64,000 bases of DNA from Brevibacillus sp. (lineage in GTDB: Bacteria > Bacillota > Bacilli > Brevibacillales > Brevibacillaceae): assembly GCA_017656235.1 (NCBI GenBank), contig JACDOF010000004.1, positions 62,001 through 126,000 of the forward strand. The letters are read 5' to 3'. The notes below the pieces were generated by a model, which saw only the letters and a list, made by a program, of their open reading frames with translations, made no database searches and was not told where the DNA came from. Made by a program: the position numbers and the translations under genes. Below are positions 55,487-64,000 of this stretch, piece by piece. How positions within the stretch are numbered: position 1 is the stretch's first letter; every line of letters begins with the position of its first letter.

Positions 55487-55516
55487 TTGACCGTCCTGCC
55501 CCGGATTCGTTACACT
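55487..55516 (+). promoter_or_regulatory. Possible promoter of hemZ
   Basis: TTGACC, 18-nt spacer, TACACT, just after the stop of the 57-aa gene. Confidence 0.55.
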
Positions 55517-55552
55517 GAGGGGTGAGCCAAGGGAAAAAGCAGGTGAAACCAG

Positions 55553-57067
55553 ATGATTGAGATCAAGAGCAGCGGTCATCTCTTCGAACGGGACATCATC
55601 CATATCCTGGCCTTGTTTTTCGAGGACCCCGAAACCGTGTTCGTAGAAGAGTGGCAGCATCCGGACGCGCTCAGAATCGAGCTGTTGCTCACGCGCCAGG
55701 AGTCTGGCACAGCCGCCACCGGCACCCTTTCTCACGGTGCCTATCATGACGAATTTCGTTACTTCCGCCCATTTCCCGTGCGGGGGGAAGAGGCTGAACG
55801 CAAAACTGCCAAACAGGCGATCAGCTATACCCTGCTCATGCTGTTGGAGCGCTACACCGGCGTTGAGCAGGGGTGGGGCATTCTCACCGGCATCCGCCCC
55901 ACCAAACTTTATCACAAGCTCCTTTCTTCCGGAATGAGCCACTCAGACATCCACCGGCACCTGCGAAACGATTACAATCTGCGTCCGGACAAACTGGCGC
56001 TGCTCAAGGAAATCGCCGCCCGGCAGCTAAGTGTCGTGCCGGACTTTTACACGATCGACCGGGAACTGTCCGTCTACATCGGGATTCCGTTTTGCCCGAC
56101 CAAATGTGCCTACTGCACGTTTCCGGCCTACGCCATTGAAGGCCAGAAGCAGCGGGTCAGCGGTTTTCTGGAAGGTCTGCACTACGAGATTCGCGCCATC
56201 GGGGAGTGGCTGAAGCGGCACGACATGCGGATCACCTCCATCTACTTCGGGGGCGGGACGCCTACCAGCATTACCGCAGAAGAGCTTGACGCGCTGTTTG
56301 TCACCCTGCATGAATCGTTTCCGCACATGGACAAGGTGCGGGAGCTGACGGTCGAAGCGGGCCGCCCCGACACGATTACGCCAGAGAAGCTGGCGGTGAT
56401 GAAACGGTGGCAGACGGATCGGATCAGCATCAACCCGCAGTCGTTTACCGACGAGACGCTGGTGGCGATCGGTCGGCACCATACCGTGGCGGAAACGTTG
56501 GATACGTACCGGCTGGCTCGCGACATGGGCGTAACCAACATCAACATGGACCTGATCATCGGTCTGCCGGGCGAAGGGCTGGCCGAAATCCGGCACAGTC
56601 TGGATCAGGTGGAAAAACTGATGCCGGCCTCGCTGACCATTCACACCTTGTCGTTTAAACGCGCCTCGGAGATGACACAGAACAAGGAGAGGTACAAGGT
56701 GGCCAACCGGGATGAGATCCGGCGGATGATGGCCTATGCCGCTGATTGGACCAGGGAACACGGGTATCAGCCGTATTACTTGTACAGGCAGAAAAACATC
56801 CTCGGCAATCTGGAGAACGTCGGCTATTCTCTTGCCGGCAAGGAAAGCATCTACAACATCATGATCATGGAAGAGGCGCAGACGATTCTCGGACTGGGTT
56901 GCGGCGCCGTCTCCAAGCTGATGGCACCCGGGTCGGGAAAACTGCTGCGATGGCCCAATCCCAAAGATCCGAAAACCTATAACGAAACCTATCGCCAACT
57001 GGTTGAACGGAAACTGCGCGACTTGGACGAAGTGTACTTCGGCAGCGGAGCGGCCAGGCACGGCTAA
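55553..57067 (+). CDS. hemZ: Radical-SAM coproporphyrinogen III dehydrogenase-like protein HemZ
   Basis: 504-residue radical SAM enzyme of the HemZ subgroup related to oxygen-independent coproporphyrinogen oxidase HemN. The 4Fe-4S cluster motif is C181-PTK-C185-AY-C188. SAM-binding GGGTPTS, EAGRPDTIT and GLPGEG follow, with an N-terminal domain of about 165 residues specific to HemZ. Whether HemZ truly oxidises coproporphyrinogen in Gram-positives is debated. GCAGGTGAAA precedes ATG 55553. Monocistronic; the hisS T-box transcript starts just downstream. Confidence 0.9.
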   Translation: MIEIKSSGHLFERDIIHILALFFEDPETVFVEEWQHPDALRIELLLTRQESGTAATGTLSHGAYHDEFRYFRPFPVRGEEAERKTAKQAISYTLLMLLERYTGVEQGWGILTGIRPTKLYHKLLSSGMSHSDIHRHLRNDYNLRPDKLALLKEIAARQLSVVPDFYTIDRELSVYIGIPFCPTKCAYCTFPAYAIEGQKQRVSGFLEGLHYEIRAIGEWLKRHDMRITSIYFGGGTPTSITAEELDALFVTLHESFPHMDKVRELTVEAGRPDTITPEKLAVMKRWQTDRISINPQSFTDETLVAIGRHHTVAETLDTYRLARDMGVTNINMDLIIGLPGEGLAEIRHSLDQVEKLMPASLTIHTLSFKRASEMTQNKERYKVANRDEIRRMMAYAADWTREHGYQPYYLYRQKNILGNLENVGYSLAGKESIYNIMIMEEAQTILGLGCGAVSKLMAPGSGKLLRWPNPKDPKTYNETYRQLVERKLRDLDEVYFGSGAARHG

Positions 57068-57099
57068 ATCGGGCAGAAAATATTTTAAAGCCGGGTTGG

Positions 57100-57128
57100 T
57101 TGACTCGTTCTCAGCGATTTGCTATGAT
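57100..57128 (+). promoter_or_regulatory. SigA-type promoter of the T-box/hisS-aspS operon
   Basis: TTGACT, 17-nt spacer, TATGAT. Confidence 0.75.
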
Positions 57129-57154
57129 TCGGTATATGTTTTTATGCGTATGAT

Positions 57155-57436
57155 CTGATGACGGGAAAGAGTAGCCGGGTACCGGATAGGCAGAGAGGAA
57201 GCGCCAATGGCTGCAAGCGCTTCTCTATTACGACTTGGCGAAAGACCTCCCGGAAGACCTGCGGCGAACGGGGCTTCTCAGTAGCCGTACGGCGTAGCCA
57301 CCGACGTTACCGGTGCAAAGTGGGACCAGCAGTTTTTCCTGCTGTCCAACCAGGGTGGCACCACGGGAGACAGGTGTATCGGACAACTCTCGTCCCTGAC
57401 ATGACCATTCATGTCAGCGGCGAGGGTTTTTTTCGT
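57155..57436 (+). promoter_or_regulatory. T-box leader of hisS-aspS
   Basis: tRNA-sensing leader of about 280 nt. Stem I starts near 57158 with the AGAGTA loop element (57167) and a distal AGAGAGG...TTCTCT helix (57193-57227) capped by the conserved ATGGCTGCAA-type loop. The T-box sequence AGGGTGGCACCACGGGAGA begins at 57351 and is followed by a terminator. Uncharged tRNA would stabilise the antiterminator. A GAC (Asp) triplet lies in the likely specifier region; no CAC (His) was found there, but I could not fold the stem with certainty. Confidence 0.9.
57387..57433 (+). terminator. T-box-controlled terminator
   Basis: CTCTCGTCCCTGACATG pairs with CATGTCAGCGGCGAGGG, followed by seven T (57427-57433). 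Confidence 0.9.
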
Positions 57437-57469
57437 ATCAGCACATGAACTTGAATGGAGGGGTTCCAG

Positions 57470-58744
57470 ATGTCCAGGATTCAGATTCCGCGCGGCACGC
57501 AGGACATCCTGCCGGGTACGGTGGAGATGTGGCATCATGTGGAGGAACAGATCCGCGAGATTTGCCGCCGCTATAATTACCAGGAGATCCGCACGCCCAT
57601 CTTTGAACACACCGAGTTGTTTCAGCGAGGCGTCGGCGAGACAACCGATGTGGTTGAGAAGGAGATGTACAGTGTCGAATCGCGCGGCGAGGACGCGCTG
57701 ACGCTGAGACCGGAGGGCACGGCTGGCGTGGTCCGTGCCTACGTGGAAAAGAAACTGTACGGCGCACCCACCCAGCCGGTGAAGCTGTACTACCTCGGCC
57801 CGATGTTTCGCCATGAACGTCCGCAAGCCGGCCGGCTGCGCCAATTTACGCAGTTTGGCGTAGAGGCGATTGGATCGCATGATCCCGCCATGGACGCGGA
57901 AGTAATCGCAGTGGCCTATCGTTTTTATGAACAACTGGGTCTGCGCGGTTTGACCGTTGAACTGAACAGTGTGGGTACACTGGAGGATCGGGCCCGACAC
58001 CGCGTCGAATTGTTGGAATATCTCAGTGCCCGTCGCTCCCAGCTTTGTCCGGACTGCCAGTCGCGGATTGACCGCAATCCGCTTCGTGTCCTGGACTGCA
58101 AGGTACAGAAGGATCAGGAGCTGACCAAGGATGCGCCTTCCATTCTCGATTATCTCAGTGAAGAATCGGCGGCTCATTTCGAGGCAGTCAAGCAGTACCT
58201 TGATTCTCTCGGCATTTCGTACAGGATAAACCCTCGGCTTGTGCGGGGACTTGACTACTACACATTAACGGCTTTTGAAATCAAGATGCAGGATATTGGT
58301 GCGGTGGAGACGCTTTGCGGCGGCGGCAGGTACAACGGACTGGTGGCTGAACTGGGTGGCGAAGACGTGCCCGGTATCGGCTTCGCGCTCAGCATCGAAC
58401 GGCTCCTGCTCGCCCTGGAAAAGACAGGGATCACGCTGCCGGTTCCGGAAGGCATTGACTGCTATCTGGTCACCCAGACACCGCAGGCGAAAGGCGTCAC
58501 GGTACGCCTGCTGGACCAGCTTCGGCAGGCGGGCATTGCTGCGGAGATGGACTACTTGGATCGCAAAATGAAAGGACAGCTAAAAGCGGCTGACCGTCTG
58601 AAAGCGCGGTACACCATAATCATCGGGGAAGCGGAGCTTGAGCGGGGGACGGCTGTCCTCAAATCGATGGACAGCGGCGACCAGGAAGAAGTGGCCCAGG
58701 ATCAACTGGTTGACGCTCTGTTGGGCAAACTGGGCGACAAGTAA
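57470..58744 (+). CDS. hisS: Histidyl-tRNA synthetase
   Basis: Class II aminoacyl-tRNA synthetase, 424 residues. It has motif 2 (MFRHERPQAGRLRQF), the histidine-specific motifs LVRGLDYYT and GGGRYNGL, motif 3 (GFALSIERL) and the C-terminal anticodon-binding domain (GIDCYLVTQT onward). ATG 57470 follows GGAGGGG; the in-frame ATG at 57455 precedes that site. First gene of the T-box operon, with aspS 61 nt downstream. Confidence 0.97.
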   Translation: MSRIQIPRGTQDILPGTVEMWHHVEEQIREICRRYNYQEIRTPIFEHTELFQRGVGETTDVVEKEMYSVESRGEDALTLRPEGTAGVVRAYVEKKLYGAPTQPVKLYYLGPMFRHERPQAGRLRQFTQFGVEAIGSHDPAMDAEVIAVAYRFYEQLGLRGLTVELNSVGTLEDRARHRVELLEYLSARRSQLCPDCQSRIDRNPLRVLDCKVQKDQELTKDAPSILDYLSEESAAHFEAVKQYLDSLGISYRINPRLVRGLDYYTLTAFEIKMQDIGAVETLCGGGRYNGLVAELGGEDVPGIGFALSIERLLLALEKTGITLPVPEGIDCYLVTQTPQAKGVTVRLLDQLRQAGIAAEMDYLDRKMKGQLKAADRLKARYTIIIGEAELERGTAVLKSMDSGDQEEVAQDQLVDALLGKLGDK

Positions 58745-58805
58745 CGAACGGCTTCAGCCGGAAAACCATACAGAGATGAATGAGGAAAGTGGAGGGTAAA
58801 GGAAA

Positions 58806-60584
58806 ATGGAATCAATCTACCGTACCGTCTTTTGCGGAGAAGTGGGGAAAGAGCACATCGGCAAGCAGATTACGCTCAACGGCTGGGTACAACGGCGCCG
58901 TGACCTGGGAGGCGTGATCTTCATCGACCTGCGTGATCGCAGCGGCATCGTGCAAATCGTGTTTAACCCTGAAGTAAACAAGTTAGCCTGGGAGAAGGCG
59001 GACAAGGTGCGCAGCGAATACGTGCTGTCTGTAACCGGGCAAGTAGTGGAGCGGGCACCGGAAGCAGTCAACCCCAAGCTGAAGACGGGCGAAGTCGAGG
59101 TGCACATCGAGGAAATCACGGTGTTAAATGAGGCCAAAACACCGCCGTTTTTACTGGAGGATGAGATCGACGTGGACGAGCAGGTGCGCCTCAAGTACCG
59201 CTACCTCGATCTGCGCAGGCCGGAGATGCAGCGGACGTTTATGCTGCGCAGCAAGGCGGCCAAAGCGTTCCGCGACTTTCTGGACGGCCGCGGCTTCCTC
59301 GAAGTGGAGACGCCGATGTTGACCAAGAGCACGCCGGAGGGGGCCAGGGACTACCTTGTGCCTTCCAGGGTTCATCCCAATCGTTTTTACGCGCTTCCGC
59401 AGTCACCGCAGTTGTTCAAGCAGTTGTTGATGGTCTCCGGTTTTGAACGTTACTACCAGATCGTGCGTTGTTTCCGCGACGAGGATCTGCGTGCCGACCG
59501 ACAACCGGAATTTACCCAGGTGGACATCGAGACCTCGTTTGTACCGATGGAAGAACTGCTGCCGATGATGGAGGAGATGATCGCATACGTCTTTAAAGAG
59601 ACCATTGGCGTGGACGTACCGATCCCGTTCCCGCGTCTCAGCTACGCGGAGGCGATGAGCCGCTATGGTTCGGACAAGCCGGATATTCGTTTTGGCATGG
59701 AACTGACCGATGTGACCGACATCGTGGCAACAAGCGGCTTTAAAGTTTTCGCCGACGCAGCCAAACGCGGCGGACAGGTAAAAGCGATCAACGCCAAAGG
59801 ATGCGGTCATTATTCCCGCAAGGAAGCGGACGATCTGCAAAAGTTCGCCGCCCGTTACGGCGCCAAGGGACTGGCTTATATCGGTCTGCAGAACGGCGAA
59901 CTGAAAGGGCCGATCGCCAAGTTCTTTACGCCTGAAGAGCTGGAGGCGATCAAACAGCGGCTCGCAGCCGAAGATGGAGACCTGCTCCTGTTCGTCGCCG
60001 ACAAGCCGAAAGTGGTGGCGGATGCCTTGGGTGCGCTGCGCACGAAATTGGGTCACGAACTGGGGTTGATCGACTACAGCCAGTTCGCTTTCCTCTGGGT
60101 CGTCGATTTTCCGCTGCTGGAATGGGATGAGGAGGCAGGCCGTTATGTTGCCCTGCACCATCCGTTTACCCGGCCCAAAGACGAAGACCTGCACCTGTTG
60201 GACAGCGATCCCGGTGCGGTGCGCGCTCAGGCGTACGACATGGTGCTCAACGGTTACGAACTGGGCGGCGGCTCGATGCGGATCTACAAAAGGGATGTTC
60301 AGGAGAAAATGTTCCGCGCGCTGGGGTTGAGCCAGGAGGAGGCGCAGGAGAAGTTCGGCTTCCTGCTTGATGCCTTTGATTACGGAACACCACCGCACGG
60401 CGGAATCGCCCTCGGTTTGGACCGGTTGGTCATGCTGCTGGCTGGCCGCAATAACCTGCGAGATGTGATTGCCTTCCCGAAAACAGCCAGCGCCAGCGAT
60501 CTGATGGTGGAAGCGCCGGGCGAGGTTTCGCCGGAGCAGCTGAAGGAACTGCATATCGACCTTGTACAGCCGGACGAAAAGTAG
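58806..60584 (+). CDS. aspS: Aspartyl-tRNA synthetase
   Basis: Class II synthetase of the bacterial type, 592 residues. The N-terminal OB anticodon-binding domain has [21 protein letters not shown]. The catalytic core shows motif 2 ([19 protein letters not shown]) and motif 3 ([11 protein letters not shown]), and a GAD insertion domain sits at about 290-410. GGAGGGTAAAGG precedes the ATG. Co-transcribed with hisS under one T-box, as in B. subtilis. Confidence 0.97.
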   Translation: MESIYRTVFCGEVGKEHIGKQITLNGWVQRRRDLGGVIFIDLRDRSGIVQIVFNPEVNKLAWEKADKVRSEYVLSVTGQVVERAPEAVNPKLKTGEVEVHIEEITVLNEAKTPPFLLEDEIDVDEQVRLKYRYLDLRRPEMQRTFMLRSKAAKAFRDFLDGRGFLEVETPMLTKSTPEGARDYLVPSRVHPNRFYALPQSPQLFKQLLMVSGFERYYQIVRCFRDEDLRADRQPEFTQVDIETSFVPMEELLPMMEEMIAYVFKETIGVDVPIPFPRLSYAEAMSRYGSDKPDIRFGMELTDVTDIVATSGFKVFADAAKRGGQVKAINAKGCGHYSRKEADDLQKFAARYGAKGLAYIGLQNGELKGPIAKFFTPEELEAIKQRLAAEDGDLLLFVADKPKVVADALGALRTKLGHELGLIDYSQFAFLWVVDFPLLEWDEEAGRYVALHHPFTRPKDEDLHLLDSDPGAVRAQAYDMVLNGYELGGGSMRIYKRDVQEKMFRALGLSQEEAQEKFGFLLDAFDYGTPPHGGIALGLDRLVMLLAGRNNLRDVIAFPKTASASDLMVEAPGEVSPEQLKELHIDLVQPDEK

Positions 60585-60704
60585 TTCTCCCATAAGTGCT
60601 GTCGTCCCGGTAACACTCCTCCCTGCACGTTTCGGCTGCAGCAGGGGTGCCGCGGGATGTGGAGAAACGAATCGGTACTATCTGAAGAAAGGTTGTTTGT
60701 GCAT

Positions 60705-61457
60705 ATGCTTCATCAATTTTCCCGCTGTGAATTAGCCTTCGGTCCCGAGGGCTTGCAAATCATGAAGAACAGTGCCGTTGCCGTACTGGGAATTGGCGGC
60801 GTCGGTTCGTTTACGGTGGAAGCACTTGCCCGTACAGGTGTCGGCAAGCTGGTGCTGGTGGACAAAGACGTGGTGGACATCACCAACATCAACCGGCAGA
60901 TTCACGCCACGCTGCACACCATCGGCCGGCCGAAGACGGAGCTGATGAAGGAGCGCATCGCTCAGATCAATCCGGAATGCGAAGTGGTAACACTGAACAT
61001 GTTTTACAGCGGCGAGACGGCCGAGCAATTGTTTGCTCACAAGCTGGATTACATTGTGGATGCCATGGACATCATGTCAGCCAAACTTCACCTCATTCAG
61101 GAAGCGAAGCGGCGCGGCATTCCGATCATCTCCAGCATGGGAGCGGCCAACAAGATGGACCCGACCCGCTTTGAAGTGGCCGATATATCCCAGACCAGCT
61201 ATGATCCGATCGCCAAGGTGATCCGCCGCGAACTGCGGAAAAAAGGGATCCATAAAGGCGTCAAGGTGGTCTATTCCAAGGAAATTCCGGTAACGATCCG
61301 TGAGGACGTACGAAATCAAATTGCCGATCCCTCTTCTCCCATCAGCAAGGCGCGCCGTCCACCGGCGAGCAACGCATTTGTCCCTTCCGTCGCGGGACTG
61401 ATTCTAGCCAGTGTCGTCGTCCGGGACTTGCTCGGATGGGTTCCGGCCAAAGGGTGA
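60705..61457 (+). CDS. tcdA: tRNA threonylcarbamoyladenosine dehydratase TcdA
   Basis: ThiF/E1-like enzyme that uses ATP to cyclise t6A37 of tRNA to ct6A. The 250 residues show the nucleotide-binding GIGGVGSFTVEALAR, DKDVVDITNINRQI, and the C-terminal PPASNAFVPSVAGL. ATG 60705 (MLHQFSRCEL) matches B. subtilis YrvM; GTG 60699 is better spaced from AAAGG and adds two residues. It lies after aspS as in B. subtilis. Confidence 0.93.
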   Translation: MLHQFSRCELAFGPEGLQIMKNSAVAVLGIGGVGSFTVEALARTGVGKLVLVDKDVVDITNINRQIHATLHTIGRPKTELMKERIAQINPECEVVTLNMFYSGETAEQLFAHKLDYIVDAMDIMSAKLHLIQEAKRRGIPIISSMGAANKMDPTRFEVADISQTSYDPIAKVIRRELRKKGIHKGVKVVYSKEIPVTIREDVRNQIADPSSPISKARRPPASNAFVPSVAGLILASVVVRDLLGWVPAKG

Positions 61458-61514
61458 GGCAGGTTTACCCGCATTACCAGACACAAGGCATATGACTGAA
61501 GTGACGTTCCAAGG

Positions 61515-61562
61515 ACCGCTTTGCTCTGTTCCGGAAGGATACGAGCGGGCGGTTTTCTTTTG
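61515..61562 (+). terminator. Terminator after tcdA
   Basis: ACCGC-tt-TGCTC region pairs with GAGC-gg-GCGGT, followed by TTTCTTTT. Confidence 0.65.
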
Positions 61563-61588
61563 CTCACAGCCTGCAGCAGTGTTATGAT
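61560..61588 (+). promoter_or_regulatory. SigA-type promoter of rarA-cymR
   Basis: TTGCTC, 17-nt spacer, TATGAT. Confidence 0.65.
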
Positions 61589-61631
61589 ATGAGGGGACAG
61601 ATCCTATTGGAATGGAAGGAATTCGGACGAT

Positions 61632-62957
61632 ATGGACTTATTTTCATTCGCGTATGAAGAACAGCAGGGCGGGAAACTGAAGCCGCTTGCGGCCCGTTTG
61701 CGGCCGCGCCGCCTGGATGAAATCATTGGTCAGTCTCATATTCTGGGGCCTGGCAAGCTCTTGCGCCGGGCCATTGAGGCCGATCAGCTTTCGTCGCTGA
61801 TCTTTTACGGTCCGCCGGGTACGGGCAAAACCACGCTTGCCAAAGTGATCGCCCGTACGACGAAGTCGCACTTCTCCGAAATCAATGCGGTCACGGCAGG
61901 AGTGGCCGACATCAGGCGGATCGTGGAGGAAGCGAAAGAGCGGTTGGTGATGAACAGTCAGCGAACAACGCTGTTTGTCGACGAGATACACCGCTTTAAC
62001 AAAAGTCAGCAGGATGCCCTGCTTCCCTATGTGGAGGAAGGGACGATTATCCTGATTGGCGCCACCACGGAAAATCCGTTTTTCGAGGTAAATGCGGCAC
62101 TGCTCTCCCGATCGCAAATCTTTCAGTTGTATGCACTGAGCGATCAGGAACTGGAACAGGTGCTGGAGCGGGCGCTGCACGACCGCGAGCAGGGATTGGG
62201 AGAACTGCCAATAGCCCTGGAGCCCGATGCACGTGACCACTTGATTCGCTACGCGGAAGGAGACGCCCGCCGTCTGCTCAATGCATTGGAGCTGGCTGTT
62301 GTGACCACTCCGCCTGGTGCAGACGGACGGATTGTCATTACCCTGGAGGTGGCCGTGGAGTCGATCCAGCGGCGGGCTGTACGTTATGACAAGAGCGGAG
62401 ATCAGCACTACGATACGATTTCGGCTTTTATCAAGTCGATTCGCGGTTCTGATCCGGATGCGGCGCTGTACTGGCTGGCCCGGATGATCGACGCCGGAGA
62501 AGACCCCAGGTTTATCGCCCGCCGTCTGGTCATTGCCGCCTCCGAAGACATCGGGAATGCCGACCCCCAGGCGATCACAGTGGCTGTATCCTGTTTTCAG
62601 GCGTTGGAGCTGGTCGGCATGCCGGAGGGAAGAATTCCGTTGGCCCAAGCGACCACATACCTGGCGACAGCGCCCAAGAGCAATGCCGCGTACGTCGGTA
62701 TCAATGAGGCGCTGGACGTGATTCGCGATCAGGGACACAGGCCGGTGCCAATACATCTGCGTGATCGCGCGTACAAAGGCGCTGCCAAGCTGGGGCACGG
62801 AGAAGGATACCTCTATCCACACGATTACCCCGATGGGTACGTGTCGCAGCAGTACCTGCCAGATGGCGTTGACTACACGTTTTACCGGCCAAAACCGATC
62901 GGCTATGAGCAGGAGATTCGCGCACGCCAAGCGATGCGCAGGAAGTCAGAGGGATGA
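61632..62957 (+). CDS. rarA: Replication-associated recombination ATPase RarA (MgsA)
   Basis: AAA+ ATPase related to clamp loaders and RuvB, acting at stalled replication forks. The 441 residues carry Walker A YGPPGTGKTTLAK, Walker B LFVDEIHRFNKSQQD, sensor 1 GATTENPFFEV and the C-terminal tetramerisation domain (GSDPDAALYWLARM and YLYPHDYPDGY). It sits upstream of cymR-iscS as in B. subtilis yrvN. Confidence 0.95.
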   Translation: MDLFSFAYEEQQGGKLKPLAARLRPRRLDEIIGQSHILGPGKLLRRAIEADQLSSLIFYGPPGTGKTTLAKVIARTTKSHFSEINAVTAGVADIRRIVEEAKERLVMNSQRTTLFVDEIHRFNKSQQDALLPYVEEGTIILIGATTENPFFEVNAALLSRSQIFQLYALSDQELEQVLERALHDREQGLGELPIALEPDARDHLIRYAEGDARRLLNALELAVVTTPPGADGRIVITLEVAVESIQRRAVRYDKSGDQHYDTISAFIKSIRGSDPDAALYWLARMIDAGEDPRFIARRLVIAASEDIGNADPQAITVAVSCFQALELVGMPEGRIPLAQATTYLATAPKSNAAYVGINEALDVIRDQGHRPVPIHLRDRAYKGAAKLGHGEGYLYPHDYPDGYVSQQYLPDGVDYTFYRPKPIGYEQEIRARQAMRRKSEG

Positions 62958-63044
62958 TTCGGTTTTTTCCGCAGCGAACAGCTTGCAAGCGGATGCCGCA
63001 GGCGTTTTTCTGAATAAAGTTGGGACAAAGGAGAGAGGTTACTC

Positions 63045-63464
63045 TTGAAGATTTCGACAAAAGGACGCTACGGTTTGACCATTATGATGGAACTGGCCAA
63101 CAATTACGGCAATGGACCCGTCTCCCTGAAAAGCATTGCCCAGCGGAACGATCTGTCCGAGCATTACCTGGAACAATTGATCGCTCCGCTGCGCAATGCC
63201 GGTCTGGTGAAGAGCATCCGAGGAGCGTATGGTGGTTACGTACTGGCCAAACCGCCGGAAGAGATTACTTCCGGTGACGTGATCCGCGTTCTGGAAGGGC
63301 CGATCAGTCCGGTGGAGTTCCTGGAGGAAGAAGACCCGGCCAAGCGCTATCTCTGGCTGCGGATTCGCGACAGCATTTCTGCTGTGCTCGATTCGACGAC
63401 ACTAAAAGATTTGATTACCTATCAGGATGACGGACGCACGGAAAGTTACATGTTTTATATTTGA
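63045..63464 (+). CDS. cymR: Rrf2-family cysteine-metabolism repressor CymR
   Basis: 139-residue Rrf2 regulator. The N-terminal winged helix reads MKISTKGRYGLTIMMELANN, LSEHYLEQLIAPLRNAGLVK and IRGAYGGYVLAKPP. It contains no cysteine at all, so it cannot bind an Fe-S cluster as IscR or NsrR do. That fits CymR, which works with CysK to repress cysteine uptake and synthesis. TTG start with GGAGAGAGG upstream. It lies before iscS, the conserved arrangement. Confidence 0.92.
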   Translation: MKISTKGRYGLTIMMELANNYGNGPVSLKSIAQRNDLSEHYLEQLIAPLRNAGLVKSIRGAYGGYVLAKPPEEITSGDVIRVLEGPISPVEFLEEEDPAKRYLWLRIRDSISAVLDSTTLKDLITYQDDGRTESYMFYI

Positions 63465-63544
63465 TCAATTACCAATTTATTCTATATGCCCTTGCCGTTG
63501 GCCAAGGGCAGGTTGACCATTATGGAAGCAGACAGGTGAACAAC

Positions 63545-64000
63545 ATGGCGATTTATTTGGATCACGCCGCCACCACACCGCTTCACCCGCGGGTGGCGGA
63601 GGCGATGCAGCCCTTTTTCACAGAGCATTTTGGCAATCCTTCCAGCATCCACGGCTTTGGTCGCCGCGCCCGTTCGGCACTGGAAGAAGCGAGAGAGACC
63701 ATTGCCCGTTCTATTGGCGCTGCGCCGAACCAGCTCGTCTTTACCAGTGGGGGTACGGAAGCGGACAACATGGCCCTGATTGGGGGAGCGATGGCAAACC
63801 GTGAGCGGGGGCGTCACATCATCACCTCGCAGGCGGAACACCATGCCGTACTCAGTGCCTGCGAATATCTGGAGCAGTTGGACTACGAGGTGACCTATCT
63901 GCCCGTAGACGAGACAGGCATGGTGCGCCTGTCTGATCTGGAAAGGGCGATTCGCCCCGACACTATTTTGGTGTCGATCATGTGGGGCAACAACGAAGTG
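63545..64000 (+). CDS. iscS: Cysteine desulfurase (3'-truncated by window edge)
   Basis: NifS/IscS-type PLP enzyme that supplies sulfur, here probably for tRNA thiolation since mnmA usually follows. 152 codons are visible from ATG 63545 (MAIYLDHAATTPLHP) to the window end (SIMWGNNEV). Seen: FGNPSSIHGFGR, FTSGGTEADNMAL and the cofactor-stacking histidine in AEHHAVLSACE. The PLP lysine and catalytic cysteine lie outside the window. In B. subtilis the equivalent is yrvO, followed by mnmA. Confidence 0.95.
   Translation, partial: MAIYLDHAATTPLHPRVAEAMQPFFTEHFGNPSSIHGFGRRARSALEEARETIARSIGAAPNQLVFTSGGTEADNMALIGGAMANRERGRHIITSQAEHHAVLSACEYLEQLDYEVTYLPVDETGMVRLSDLERAIRPDTILVSIMWGNNEV

Noticed and set aside
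59403-60593. 396-codon minus-strand frame
   Set aside because: Shadow of aspS.
61644-62930. 428-codon open frame on the minus strand
   Set aside because: Shadow of rarA; the plus-strand frame has complete AAA+ motifs.

Overview
This window is a stretch of core chromosome from an endospore-forming, Gram-positive bacterium of the order Bacillales. The gene order follows the Bacillus subtilis blocks minCD-spoIVFAB-rplU-prp-rpmA-spo0B-obg-pheB, bofC-ruvAB-queA-tgt-yajC, spoVB-comN-secDF, recJ-apt-relA-dtd and hisS-aspS-tcdA-rarA-cymR-iscS. Several traits differ from B. subtilis: a RuvC resolvase, a long RNase E/G, separate secD and secF, rodA next to minD, and moderately high GC by eye. Together these suggest the Brevibacillus/Paenibacillus side of the order. 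I infer Brevibacillus or a close relative and cannot name a species.

Layout. 1-7.5 kb: division and cell shape (minC partial, minD, rodA), a cold-shock gene with a long structured leader, the SpoIVFA/SpoIVFB sigma-K processing pair, RNase G and the L21-Prp-L27 cluster. 7.6-16 kb: spo0B, obg, a SAM-I riboswitch with no obvious adjacent target, then amino-acid genes (pheB, hom, thrC, thrB, pheA, ilvE). 16-22.5 kb: a SafA-like LysM coat protein, a CotS-family kinase-like protein, a secreted nucleotidase on the minus strand, L25/Ctc and BofC. 22.8-31.2 kb: a GlnK/GlnL-like two-component system, a small unknown gene, ruvC-ruvA-ruvB-DUF2905, a large secreted SpoIID-domain protein and queA. 31.2-43.8 kb: tgt-yajC, small membrane proteins, CorA, DUF421, SpoVB, ComN, SecD/SecF, a CDF transporter, RecJ and Apt. 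44-50 kb: RelA, Dtd and a double-domain S13 carboxypeptidase.

50.1-53.0 kb holds minus-strand genes that look accessory: a Spo0E-like phosphatase, an RRNPP-type (HTH plus TPR) regulator, and an unknown membrane-anchored protein. Overlapping the 3' end of the regulator I read a 44-codon secreted-peptide gene. It is followed at once by a terminator and preceded by an inverted repeat that straddles a -10 box. This is a candidate peptide-signalling (quorum-sensing) system and the most interesting part of the window.

53.2-64 kb: a five-SH3 cell-wall amidase, a small HTH-like protein, HemZ, a T-box-controlled hisS-aspS operon, TcdA, RarA, CymR and the start of a cysteine desulfurase. RNA-level control is prominent: SAM-I, T-box, L21 leader and the cspA leader. 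Four genes shorter than about 60 codons (9784, 31205, 50679 and 55303) were found by reading the sequence directly. No tRNA, rRNA, CRISPR array or intact insertion sequence was seen.
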